From Psychrobacter sp. APC 3281 (GTDB taxonomy: Bacteria; Pseudomonadota; Gammaproteobacteria; Pseudomonadales; Moraxellaceae), in the NCBI RefSeq assembly GCF_030407815.1, contig NZ_JASDCS010000004.1, positions 77,242 through 141,241 of the forward strand: 64,000 bases of DNA, written 5' to 3'. A program made the position numbers and the translations under genes. Positions within the stretch are counted from its first letter, which is position 1. Each line of letters opens with the position of its first letter. The notes below the pieces were generated by a model. That model made no database searches. It had not been told where the DNA came from and worked only from the letters and a program-made list of their open reading frames with translations. Below, one piece after another: positions 9,473 through 18,065 of the stretch.

Positions 9473-10123
9473 ATGCAAGCTTATAACTCCCAAACTGGTA
9501 TCGTTTGCCCACTTGATCGTGCAAACGTCGATACCGATCAAATTATCGCAAAACAGTTTTTGAAGTCTATTAAACGTACAGGCTTTGGCGTGAATTTATT
9601 TGATGATTGGCGCTATCTTGATGAAGGATATCCGGGTCAAGACAATAGCACACGCGTTATCAATCCAGACTTTGTATTGAATAAACCCCGCTATCAAGGC
9701 GCTACTATATTGCTAGCACGCAGAAACTTTGGCTGCGGCTCTAGTCGTGAGCATGCACCTTGGGCGCTTTCTGAGTATGGATTTCGTACGGTTATCGCAC
9801 CAAGTTTTGCTGATATTTTTTACAATAACTGCTTTAAAAATGGCATGTTACCGATTGTATTAGATGAAGCGATTGTGGATACCTTAATGAAGGCGACTGT
9901 TGCCAATGAAGGCTATGAGCTGACGGCAGATCTTGAGCGTCAGGTAGTCATCACGCCAACAGGTGAAGAATATGCTTTTGAGGTCGATGCTTTTCGCAAA
10001 CATTGCTTGTTAAATGGATTAGATGATATTGGTTTAACCTTGCAGCAAAGCGATGCTATCAAAAACTATGAGCATAAAATGATGCAAAAAACGCCGTGGA
10101 TCTTTAACGACGTACGCGCTTAG
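9473..10123 (+). CDS. leuD: 3-isopropylmalate dehydratase small subunit
   Basis: A 216-aa small subunit of isopropylmalate isomerase, partner of LeuC. The motifs [20 protein letters not shown] at the N-terminus and [14 protein letters not shown] near residue 85 are typical. I chose the ATG at 9473 because the family begins right at this point and AGGAAA lies just upstream. An in-frame TTG at 9458 would add five residues and would overlap that site. A lipoprotein gene follows before leuB. Confidence 0.96.
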   Translation: MQAYNSQTGIVCPLDRANVDTDQIIAKQFLKSIKRTGFGVNLFDDWRYLDEGYPGQDNSTRVINPDFVLNKPRYQGATILLARRNFGCGSSREHAPWALSEYGFRTVIAPSFADIFYNNCFKNGMLPIVLDEAIVDTLMKATVANEGYELTADLERQVVITPTGEEYAFEVDAFRKHCLLNGLDDIGLTLQQSDAIKNYEHKMMQKTPWIFNDVRA

Positions 10124-10262
10124 GTAAGGACTTTATGATCCACTGCTCACAAAACTGCTGGCCAGTCGCAACGCAGCGTTGAGTTATGGCGGTGAACTGG
10201 CTAAAATGAAGGGTAGTTTTTACCATACTTTATTATCTCTCTTATGAATAGTAGCCGCCATT

Positions 10263-10982
10263 ATGAATAAAAAACGTTATGCTCTATCGACAAGTACGAT
10301 TGTTGCTGCAAGCTTATTTTTGTCAGGCTGCCAGCTATTGACGGGCTATCAAAAAATAGATGAGGCAGAAAGTGCGAAAGCGTGGGTAGGTAAGATTCAA
10401 CCCGTTGCTGGCGAAGTGAACATCGCGTGCGTGGGTACTTATCACTGTGAAATCGTGCAAATAGATAAGACACTGGTTGTGTCTCCTGACAATCATGAGC
10501 CAGTTAATCCTCAGATTGTAGCGTCTTTACCAAGTTATAAAGGCGCTGCAACGCCCCAAATGAGCATAGAGATGACACCGCTCATGAGTAAAAACTCTAT
10601 AAAGATAGTGCCATTAGCCGCATCTAGTATGCCAGGGTTGACCAACTATTATGCACGGGTGATGCCTGCAAAACGTGAAGTCCATGTCAATTTTTATCCA
10701 GAGAATAACATGGGATACGTTGAGCGTTTTGCGATGATTCATGATTTTGCGGACGCAGGTACTTATCAGCTGCGCGCTTATCAAAAGAAAAGCAGTGAAA
10801 AATCTGGCAGTTTATTGGATACAGCGTCGCCTGAGCCTCTATGTATTGATCTATTACAAGGTAATAAGGTGCAGCGCCGATTCTGTAAGCAATTAGGGTC
10901 TGAGCACCAAGGTGAGTTTGTAGAGACAGGCATGGTCAAAGCAGTGACGTCAGCATCTAAACCTAAAACAACCACAGCGTAA
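10263..10982 (+). CDS. unrecognised lipoprotein between leuD and leuB
   Basis: A 239-aa putative lipoprotein. The N-terminus MNKKRYALSTSTIVAASLFL ends in a lipobox SGC with the modified cysteine at residue 23, so it should be anchored to a membrane facing the periplasm. No known domain is recognised. Further Cys residues (near C60, C65 in CVGTYHC, and in LCIDL and RRFCKQ near the C-terminus) suggest disulfides. The C-terminal ~25 residues are Ser/Thr/Lys-rich and probably unstructured. It lies 139 bp after leuD and 39 bp before leuB on the same strand, so it is probably co-transcribed with the leucine genes, although nothing in it suggests a biosynthetic role. No strong ribosome-binding site is seen before the ATG. 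Confidence 0.75.
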   Translation: MNKKRYALSTSTIVAASLFLSGCQLLTGYQKIDEAESAKAWVGKIQPVAGEVNIACVGTYHCEIVQIDKTLVVSPDNHEPVNPQIVASLPSYKGAATPQMSIEMTPLMSKNSIKIVPLAASSMPGLTNYYARVMPAKREVHVNFYPENNMGYVERFAMIHDFADAGTYQLRAYQKKSSEKSGSLLDTASPEPLCIDLLQGNKVQRRFCKQLGSEHQGEFVETGMVKAVTSASKPKTTTA

Positions 10983-11021
10983 TAAAAATTAATTGATAAA
11001 AATATATCCAAAAGGATTAGT

Positions 11022-12125
11022 ATGGCAACGATTTTAACATTAGCGGGCGATGGTATTGGCCCTGAAATCATGACTCAAGCCATCGACGTGCTCAAGGCCG
11101 TCAATGAGAAGTTTTCACTTGATTTGACATTAGAGTCTGGATTGATCGGTGGTGTGGCTATTGATGCCACAGGTGAGCCTTTACCTGATGAAACGTTAGC
11201 GCGTGCACGTGCAGCAGATGCTGTATTATTAGGCGCTGTCGGCGGCCCTAAATGGGATGCGATTGAGCGTAGTAAGCGCCCTGAGCGCGGTCTGCTTAAA
11301 ATCCGTGGTGAGCTGGGTTTGTTTGCCAATTTACGTGTGGCAAAGCTTTATCCGCAGCTAGCCAATGCGTCAAGTATCAAGCCTGAAATTATATCTGGTT
11401 TAGATTTGCTGATTGTTCGCGAACTGACGGGTGGTATTTATTTTGGTGAGCCACGTGGTATTCGCACACTAGAAAATGGTGAGCAGCAAGGCTATAACAC
11501 GATGGTGTATAGTACCAGTGAGATTCAGCGTATCGGTAAAGTTGCTTTTGAGTTAGCAAAAACCCGCGCCCAAGCCGCAGGTACAGCGGCCAAAGTATGT
11601 TCAGTAGACAAAGCCAACGTTTTAGAAGTGACTGAGCTTTGGAAGCAAACAATGATTCAGATGCAGCAAGCAGAGTATAGCGATGTGGCGTTATCGCACA
11701 TGTATGCTGACAATGCTTGTATGCAGTTGATTAAAGATCCTAAGCAGTTTGATGTCATGGTAACGGGCAATATGTTTGGTGATATCTTATCTGATGAAGC
11801 GGCAATGTTGACTGGTTCTATTGGTATGTTGCCATCAGCGAGCTTAGATGAGTCAGGTAAGGGTATGTACGAGCCGTGTCATGGTTCAGCGCCTGACATC
11901 GCAGGACAAGATAAAGCCAATCCATTAGCGACTATCTTATCTGTTGCTATGATGCTGCGTTATACCTTTAAGCAAGAAGATGCGGCACAAGCAATTGAGC
12001 AGGCAGTTAGTGATGTGCTTGATGATGGTCTACGTACGTTAGATATTTTAGATAGCAGCGAAGCTGGACTTAAGCAAGTAGGTTGTAAGGAAATGGGTCA
12101 AGCGGTCTTGGCTAAACTGATATAA
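11022..12125 (+). CDS. leuB: 3-isopropylmalate dehydrogenase
   Basis: A 367-aa NAD-dependent decarboxylating dehydrogenase converting 3-isopropylmalate to 2-oxoisocaproate, the next step after LeuCD. It has the N-terminal [11 protein letters not shown], the substrate-binding [18 protein letters not shown] and [15 protein letters not shown], and the metal-binding region [20 protein letters not shown]. The length and start are normal, and AAAAGGATT precedes the ATG. An intrinsic terminator ends the unit. Confidence 0.97.
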   Translation: MATILTLAGDGIGPEIMTQAIDVLKAVNEKFSLDLTLESGLIGGVAIDATGEPLPDETLARARAADAVLLGAVGGPKWDAIERSKRPERGLLKIRGELGLFANLRVAKLYPQLANASSIKPEIISGLDLLIVRELTGGIYFGEPRGIRTLENGEQQGYNTMVYSTSEIQRIGKVAFELAKTRAQAAGTAAKVCSVDKANVLEVTELWKQTMIQMQQAEYSDVALSHMYADNACMQLIKDPKQFDVMVTGNMFGDILSDEAAMLTGSIGMLPSASLDESGKGMYEPCHGSAPDIAGQDKANPLATILSVAMMLRYTFKQEDAAQAIEQAVSDVLDDGLRTLDILDSSEAGLKQVGCKEMGQAVLAKLI

Positions 12126-12190
12126 GTTAACTTGCGTTTAAAGGCTATTCCTATATAGCATTTTCCACAGTCTCAGTTTACGTGTTATAT

Positions 12191-12224
12191 ACCCATAAGC
12201 TACTAAGTGGCTTATGGGTTTTTT
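12191..12224 (+). terminator. intrinsic terminator of the leu cluster
   Basis: Perfect 10-bp stem ACCCATAAGC / GCTTATGGGT (12191-12200 with 12210-12219) followed by a T run, 65 bp after the leuB stop. Confidence 0.9.
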
Positions 12225-12475
12225 ATCGTTTATCTGTTAGCAAAGCTTATCTACAAGCATTGTATTAACAGAGACGCTGTACAACAAAGCTCCTTTTAAC
12301 ACAAAGCTGTTATATGCTCACAAGGTAATATGACAATATTAATAGCTTATAAAGGAGCTAAAATATTTTGCTTTTAGCAGAAATATAAGAGTAAGCGCAA
12401 GATTAACAAAAGCAGATTATATAGAATTTAAAAACTGAAAATAAAAAATAGAATTTTTTAAATGAGGAGTGTTAC

Positions 12476-13597
12476 ATGTATCAATTAACAAGAATCAGTA
12501 AAGCATTAACAGTGGTTAGTCTCTCTAGCTTGCTACTGATGGGACAAAGCATTGCAGCAGAGACAACGGATAGTGTGAACGCAAATAATAGCGTCAAGGC
12601 TCCGGCAGAAGTCAGTCCAGTGACTAATGGCGTAAGTCAAAAATTAACAGGAGATAGTAAAGCTGCGACTTCATTGAATAAGCTACTGCCTACTATTAAA
12701 TACACAACCGAGAACCTATCTGACAATTCAAAAAAAGTAAACAATGTCACTTGGACGGCAGATGCAGAGATCGATCGTAATATAGGAACCAAGCTGCAGG
12801 CTCTATTGAACTGGCATCATAACGGAGTAGGGCCTGTCGATGGCTACTGGGGCAAAAATACTCGCAAAGCCATGCAGGCGTTCCAAAAAGCGAATGGTTT
12901 AGACGTAACCGATACGTTGAACAATGAGACGTGGCAAGCGCTAACCAAGAATGAGAAACTCACAACTCAACCAGTGCTAGTCAGTTATCAGCTTACGGAA
13001 GCAGACGTGAATGTAAAAACCACAACCATACCTGCTGATTCTGTTGCCAAATCCAAGCTTGAGGGAATGTACTACGAAAGTCTTACTGAGGCGTTGGCAG
13101 AGAAGTTTCATATTAGTGAAAAATATTTAAAATCGCTTAATCCCGATGCCAGTTTTACTGCTGGTGAAATTATCACGGTATATAACCCTGGTAATCCTAA
13201 TACTAAGCCAGTGCACCGCGTTGTCGCTGATAAGGCCACTGAAACACTCTACGCATATGATGAGAACAACAATTTGATCGCTAGCTATCCGACGACAGTG
13301 GGCAGTACAGCGACACCATCACCAACAGGTACTCACACTGTCAAAGTAAAGGTGCACGAGCCCAACTACACTTATACGGCCAATGATGGTAGCAAGTCTA
13401 TCATTCCACCAGGTCCTAACAATCCAGTTGGTTCAGTATGGATTGGACTTAGTAAACCAACTTATGGCATTCACGGATCGCCAGATCCTGCTCGTATCAG
13501 TCGTCAGGCATCAGCAGGCTGTGTGCGTTTGACCAATTGGGACGCGCTTAGTTTGCTAGGAGTCATTAAAAACGGAGCAACTGTTGAATTTAGTTAA
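12476..13597 (+). CDS. secreted L,D-transpeptidase with peptidoglycan-binding domain
   Basis: A 373-aa periplasmic L,D-transpeptidase (YkuD fold) that would form 3-3 cross-links or attach proteins to peptidoglycan. In order: a signal peptide of about 28 residues (cleavage near SIAAE), a low-complexity stretch, a PG_binding_1 domain near residues 98-165 (LNWHHNGVGPVDGYWGKNTR), a LysM-like segment (LTEALAEKFHISEKYLKSLN), and a C-terminal YkuD domain with the catalytic HGS...SAGCVRL signature (catalytic Cys in AGCVRLTNWD). The start follows GAGGAGTG, a strong ribosome-binding site. It is monocistronic with its own terminator. Confidence 0.92.
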   Translation: MYQLTRISKALTVVSLSSLLLMGQSIAAETTDSVNANNSVKAPAEVSPVTNGVSQKLTGDSKAATSLNKLLPTIKYTTENLSDNSKKVNNVTWTADAEIDRNIGTKLQALLNWHHNGVGPVDGYWGKNTRKAMQAFQKANGLDVTDTLNNETWQALTKNEKLTTQPVLVSYQLTEADVNVKTTTIPADSVAKSKLEGMYYESLTEALAEKFHISEKYLKSLNPDASFTAGEIITVYNPGNPNTKPVHRVVADKATETLYAYDENNNLIASYPTTVGSTATPSPTGTHTVKVKVHEPNYTYTANDGSKSIIPPGPNNPVGSVWIGLSKPTYGIHGSPDPARISRQASAGCVRLTNWDALSLLGVIKNGATVEFS

Positions 13598-13629
13598 ATG
13601 CGATAGTACTAAGTCATAAAAAACGGACA

Positions 13630-13662
13630 AAAAAATACCGCTAAAATCTAGCGGTATTTTTT
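13630..13662 (+). terminator. intrinsic terminator of the L,D-transpeptidase gene
   Basis: Stem TACCGCTA / TAGCGGTA (13636-13643 with 13649-13656) flanked by A6 and T6, 32 bp after the stop codon. Confidence 0.9.
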
Positions 13663-13857
13663 GTGGTAAGCAGAAACAGTCAATACTAAATAACTAAAAT
13701 ATTGATAGGCAATAATGAGCAGATTAGCATTTTCATTATTATTATCAGTTTCACTACCCAAGCGTCATATCAGCTATCAGCGATAACGTAGCTATTCAGT
13801 TATTGACTGTATTTTACCAATGCTAATACTTCCATAACCATATTGGTCAGTCAGTAT

Positions 13858-14079
13858 TTAGTTTTTACCACGGTAGGTGATACGGCCTTTAGATAGGTCA
13901 TAAGGTGTCATTTCAACTTTAACCTTATCACCTGTCAAGATACGAATATAATGCTTACGCATCTTACCAGAGATATGCGCGATGATTTCGTGCCCGTTTT
14001 CTAAACGAACTTTGAACAAAGTATTAGGAAGGGTATCAATGACTTCGCCTTCAAATTCAATAATATCGTCTTTTGCCAT
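13858..14079 (-). CDS. infA: translation initiation factor IF-1
   Basis: A 73-aa OB-fold protein that binds the 30S A site during initiation. It begins [20 protein letters not shown] and ends GRITYRGKN, a close match to bacterial IF-1 at its usual 72-73 residues. The reading frame opens four codons earlier (ATG at 14091), but the family start is at 14079. It is a single gene separated from truA by about 120 bp. Confidence 0.97.
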   Translation of the reverse strand: MAKDDIIEFEGEVIDTLPNTLFKVRLENGHEIIAHISGKMRKHYIRILTGDKVKVEMTPYDLSKGRITYRGKN

Positions 14080-14199
14080 AATTTGTATCAATCAATTAAA
14101 AAATAAGCCCATATTATACGTAAGTTAGTGGATTAAAGCAATACGAACCTGCTTTTGACTTGACAGCATGTAAGTGATATGTATGCCAAACTATAACGC

Positions 14200-15033
14200 T
14201 TAATCAGGCAAATTTAACCAGACAGGCGTTAACGGTGCATTTGGCAATAAGCTCTGAAAACGTTCAGGATAATAGGCATTGATAAAATACAATCCATCAC
14301 CTGAAGCCGTAGGTGGTGCAATCGTTCGATCTTTTTTCTGCAAAATATTCAAAAAATCTGCTGGCTCTAGCTCATGTCTACCAATGGCATACAATGTACC
14401 CATCAAATTGCGAACCATGTGATGTAAAAACCCATCTGCTTGTATATCAAAAACGATAAATTGGCCATGAGCAAAAAGGTTTGCATGGCTAACCGTGCGC
14501 ACTGGCTGATTGGACTGACAGGCCGCAGCACGGTAACTGCTAAAATCATGTGTACCGACGATATCAGCTGCTGCTTGCTGCATGGCTCCCAAATCAAGCG
14601 GTTCGTAGATATGAGTTACTTGGTGATTTAGTATCGCAGGGCGCTGTGCTTGGTTGAGCGTAATATAACGATAGCGACGAGCAATAGCACCAAAACGCGC
14701 ATGAAAGTCAACTGGCATGGGTTGTATCCAGCGTAAAGCAATATCATCAGGGAGTAGGCTGTTCACACCGCATAACCAGTTATGAGTAGGGCGATACGCA
14801 TGAGTTGTAAAATGGGCAATCATATTACTCGCATGGACGCTGGCATCAGTACGCCCAGCTGCGATGACTTCTACAGGCTCGTTAGCCACTTTGCCGATAG
14901 CTGTCTCTAAGGCTTCTTGTACACCTAAAACCTCTCGTTGCCGTTGCCAGCCATGATAATGAGTTCCTAAGAACTCAATAGCAATCGCTAAAGTATAGGT
15001 TGGTTCAGTTTCAATAATTTCAGTCTCAGACAT
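14200..15033 (-). CDS. truA: tRNA pseudouridine(38-40) synthase TruA
   Basis: The enzyme isomerises uridines 38-40 in tRNA anticodon arms. The motif AAGRTDASVHASNM contains the catalytic Asp, and LAIAIEFLGTHYHGWQRQ is the family N-terminus. An upstream ATG at 15114 would overlap the asparaginase gene by 38 bp and add 27 unrelated residues, so I prefer 15033 (277 aa). Neither start has a clear ribosome-binding site, and the long form cannot be excluded. In pseudomonads truA lies beside fimV. Here an asparaginase gene is inserted between them. Confidence 0.93.
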   Translation of the reverse strand: MSETEIIETEPTYTLAIAIEFLGTHYHGWQRQREVLGVQEALETAIGKVANEPVEVIAAGRTDASVHASNMIAHFTTHAYRPTHNWLCGVNSLLPDDIALRWIQPMPVDFHARFGAIARRYRYITLNQAQRPAILNHQVTHIYEPLDLGAMQQAAADIVGTHDFSSYRAAACQSNQPVRTVSHANLFAHGQFIVFDIQADGFLHHMVRNLMGTLYAIGRHELEPADFLNILQKKDRTIAPPTASGDGLYFINAYYPERFQSLLPNAPLTPVWLNLPD

Positions 15034-15076
15034 TAGGGTTTCTAAACTTATAAAATGGGAATTAATTAAAAGTCGC

Positions 15077-16177
15077 TTATCGCTTTTTGATGCTAGTGCC
15101 AGTTTGATTGACATTATTCAACCAACGCTGTCTGCGTCTTGCAGGACTATCATAGCGAATTAACAACCATAGTAACCGGGCATAAATAGCAGGTATGGTC
15201 AAACGTCCACCAGCAATGACATGATGCTCGTACTGCCAACTGCCTGCCGCATAGCTATCGCTGACGCCACCAAATGGACATTGGCTGGCTGATATCACCA
15301 TATGTCCACGCTCATAAGCAAGGGTCAGTGTCTCTGCTAGTGCAGCTGAATAAGGGATGTTACCGGCGCCAAATCCCAATAGAATAATGCCACATGGTGG
15401 CTGCGACAATAAAGCTTGTAGCTGGTTGTTTATCATTGAGGCGTCGTTAGGTAGGCAATATAGCGCATGAACACTCGCGTTTTCAGCGCGTGTTTTAATA
15501 CTAGATAGTAAGTCTTGTTGGTCATCGAGCCAATGTTGCCTACGCGTGTCAGGTAGATTTTTTATATAACTATTGGCTGGGTAAGCGGCGCGAGAATGAC
15601 CAGTGAATGCCATCAGATCATGACTGTGAATTTTTTGTACCGTTTGAGCAGGCCATGCTTCCCCGCCAAAACTGACCTTCACGCCTGATTCACCAGCAGC
15701 TGCTAGTTTTAATGAGTCGTTGAGATTGCCCCAAGCATCGCTATGTTCATCGATGTTATAGGAATGCAATATCTCACTGTCTAATAATGGACGCATACTT
15801 GCGGTCAAAATAATACAGATATCACTACCTGCAAACGCTTCTGCTAAAAATGCGCCTAAGTAACTCAACGTATCCGTGCCAGTGATGAGTACAAACCGTC
15901 TATCACCTTTGGCATAAGCATTCAGTAGTAGTTGATAGAAATGCGTAAAATCGCTAGGAGTAAGCTGGCTGCTGTCTTTGATCAGGGTGTTTTCTAACCA
16001 TGAGACTGTTGGTAAATTGTTTGTACTGTCTTGTGCAGACAAAAGATTCTGTAGAGTAGGCAAAAACACTTCTGCTGATAATGGCGCTAAAGGTCTGCCA
16101 TAGCTACCAAAGGTACCACCAGCATAAATCAGTTGAATAGGATCGGATAGATTTTTGAGCATAACAGAAGATGGCAT
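15077..16177 (-). CDS. asparaginase family protein, cytoplasmic type
   Basis: A member of the asparaginase/glutaminase fold that hydrolyses L-asparagine to aspartate and ammonia. The first catalytic Thr region is IYAGGTFGSYG, the second is LITGTDTLSYLGAFLAEAF, and the C-terminal domain has GFGAGNIPYS. No signal peptide precedes the catalytic region, which points to a cytoplasmic type I enzyme. I place the start at 16177 (366 aa). A longer frame to 16279 would add a hydrophobic, unrelated stretch, and ATG 16162 is also possible. It sits between fimV-C and truA on the same strand. Confidence 0.82.
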   Translation of the reverse strand: MPSSVMLKNLSDPIQLIYAGGTFGSYGRPLAPLSAEVFLPTLQNLLSAQDSTNNLPTVSWLENTLIKDSSQLTPSDFTHFYQLLLNAYAKGDRRFVLITGTDTLSYLGAFLAEAFAGSDICIILTASMRPLLDSEILHSYNIDEHSDAWGNLNDSLKLAAAGESGVKVSFGGEAWPAQTVQKIHSHDLMAFTGHSRAAYPANSYIKNLPDTRRQHWLDDQQDLLSSIKTRAENASVHALYCLPNDASMINNQLQALLSQPPCGIILLGFGAGNIPYSAALAETLTLAYERGHMVISASQCPFGGVSDSYAAGSWQYEHHVIAGGRLTIPAIYARLLWLLIRYDSPARRRQRWLNNVNQTGTSIKKR

Positions 16178-16340
16178 AGTATCAACACAGTAAACAAGTA
16201 TGGAAGAAAAGAGGTGCTGGAGAATTGAGCAACGATGGCTAAAGGGTTCAATAATAGATAGTATTAGAGTTAAATGCAAAAAAAATCAGCAAGCATCCCG
16301 TGATTCGAAAGTACTTGCTGATAAGAGACTAGACTATTAA

Positions 16341-18014
16341 CTACGCAGTACGTTCGAGTAATAGCTGTGCTTGCTGTTTCTGTTCACTATTACCTTGAGC
16401 TATCACCTCATTGAGTAGACGCTTTGCACTGTCATATTCACCCAGTTGCAGATATTGATCTGCCAAGTCTAACGTCACTTGATTACTGTCTAATGACTTT
16501 ACGAAATCAAAGTCTGCTGCGAAACGTGATGAAAAATCTTCTGCTGATTCAGCCTCTTGAGGCGTGATAGAAGTGTCACTCTCAACTGGCGCAGCTGTAG
16601 AGACTGGGGTAGTGGCCGATGGAGCGTCAAATAGAGAATCAGCATCGTCAATATTAAAATCATCGTCTATCAGTGTATTGTCATCAAATCTCAATGGTGC
16701 AGCAGGTGCGATATTCGATTCTTCAACAACGCTAACATCATTAACCTCGATATCATCATTGAGTAATGATTCCTCAAGATTAGTATCTGCAAAGTTGTCT
16801 TCTTCAAGGGTCGTACTCTCAGAAGCATTATTTCCAAAATCAGTATTTTCCAGAATGAAATTATCGAAATCACTGTTGTTTTCAGTCGTAGATAGGTCGT
16901 CATTGGAGACAGTATCGATGTCATCTAATGTATCTAGACTGCCCAAAGATAAAGAAAAGTCATCTTCACTGTTTTGAATAGTATCAAAAGAGTGTTGTTC
17001 TGAATTCGTAGATATGTCATTAGTGACGACGTTGTCTTTGTCTGTATCGGCTGCTAAATCATCGAAATCTAAGATAAAATCTTCTTCTAGTGCGGCTTTC
17101 TCATTATCATCATATGAGAGGTTAGTGTCTATAGATGATTCATTCGAAGTATCATTAAATGAATTAAAGTCAAACTCAAAGTCACTGAGATCGTTATCTT
17201 CGTTATTACTAATATTATCGTTAGCGGAGCTCTCTAAAACGTCGTTATTTACATTGTCCAATAGTGTGACAGGCGTTTCACTTGTCGTATTAGGCGCATC
17301 GAAATCATTCTCTAGATCGCTGAGAGTCAGATCAAAGCTATCATTCGGATTTTCGGTAATAGAACTAACATTGTCGACTTTATCTGATAACTCTAAGCTG
17401 TCGATAGGATCATTTATTGCAGTCTCATTTAGTGCAGTATCGTTATTACTTTCTTCAATTGGCTGATGAGCTACTGCATTAGTACTATCATTCTGACTAA
17501 TAGGTAAATCGAAGTCGATAGCGCCAAAATCGTCTTTGGTATTGTCTGTGGCTAGCGTTTGCACAGCGGCAGGTTCTAATTCCTCAAAAGATAGATTTCT
17601 TATTTCGTCTGCTTGAGCGATAGTCTGACTATCGTTATGAGCTCTTATAGACTCATAAATATGGTTGAAATCTTCTGGCTGGTTTATCGTCGCGTATATG
17701 CTGAGTAGTTTAAGAGACAATGCACTGTTATGAGGTTTTTCACTTAAACCACGTTTAATAGTTTCGATCGCCTTGTCATAGCGCTGCTGATCCATAAAAC
17801 GCTGTGCAATAGTGATATGGTCAAATTTATGGCTGTTGCTGACATTAGTGTGGGTAGGAGTACCATAATCTACTTTTTGTGATGGAGTAGACGTATTTTT
17901 TCTTGCATTAATAGGCGATGATGACGATTTCTGCGCCTTGTTTTTGCGCAAGAATAAAGCAGCCACTAACAAGATAAGCGCCAATCCGGCGATGATATAT
18001 AGCATATTGTCCAT
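16341..18014 (-). CDS. FimV C-terminal half as a separate gene
   Basis: A 557-aa protein corresponding to the membrane and cytoplasmic part of FimV. It has one transmembrane helix at residues about 4-22 (LYIIAGLALILLVAALFL) followed by basic residues, a TPR-like region (QRYDKAIETIKRGLSEKP), and a very acidic Asp/Asn/Ser-rich linker of about 350 residues. The C-terminal motif DLADQYLQLGEYDSAKRLLN matches the FimV C-terminal domain. In pseudomonads FimV is an inner-membrane hub for type IV pilus assembly and polar localisation. ATG 18014 has AGGA 7 bp upstream and is preferred over GTG 18038. It follows the N-terminal half by 51 bp. Confidence 0.85.
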   Translation of the reverse strand: MDNMLYIIAGLALILLVAALFLRKNKAQKSSSSPINARKNTSTPSQKVDYGTPTHTNVSNSHKFDHITIAQRFMDQQRYDKAIETIKRGLSEKPHNSALSLKLLSIYATINQPEDFNHIYESIRAHNDSQTIAQADEIRNLSFEELEPAAVQTLATDNTKDDFGAIDFDLPISQNDSTNAVAHQPIEESNNDTALNETAINDPIDSLELSDKVDNVSSITENPNDSFDLTLSDLENDFDAPNTTSETPVTLLDNVNNDVLESSANDNISNNEDNDLSDFEFDFNSFNDTSNESSIDTNLSYDDNEKAALEEDFILDFDDLAADTDKDNVVTNDISTNSEQHSFDTIQNSEDDFSLSLGSLDTLDDIDTVSNDDLSTTENNSDFDNFILENTDFGNNASESTTLEEDNFADTNLEESLLNDDIEVNDVSVVEESNIAPAAPLRFDDNTLIDDDFNIDDADSLFDAPSATTPVSTAAPVESDTSITPQEAESAEDFSSRFAADFDFVKSLDSNQVTLDLADQYLQLGEYDSAKRLLNEVIAQGNSEQKQQAQLLLERTA

Positions 18015-18065
18015 AGTTATTCCTACGCCTGTGATCACAATCTAATGTATGAGTCAGTTAGGCAA

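Noticed and set aside
16564..17466. Ser-rich plus-strand frames opposite the FimV C-terminal gene
   Set aside because: Antisense shadows of the Asp/Asn-rich linker.
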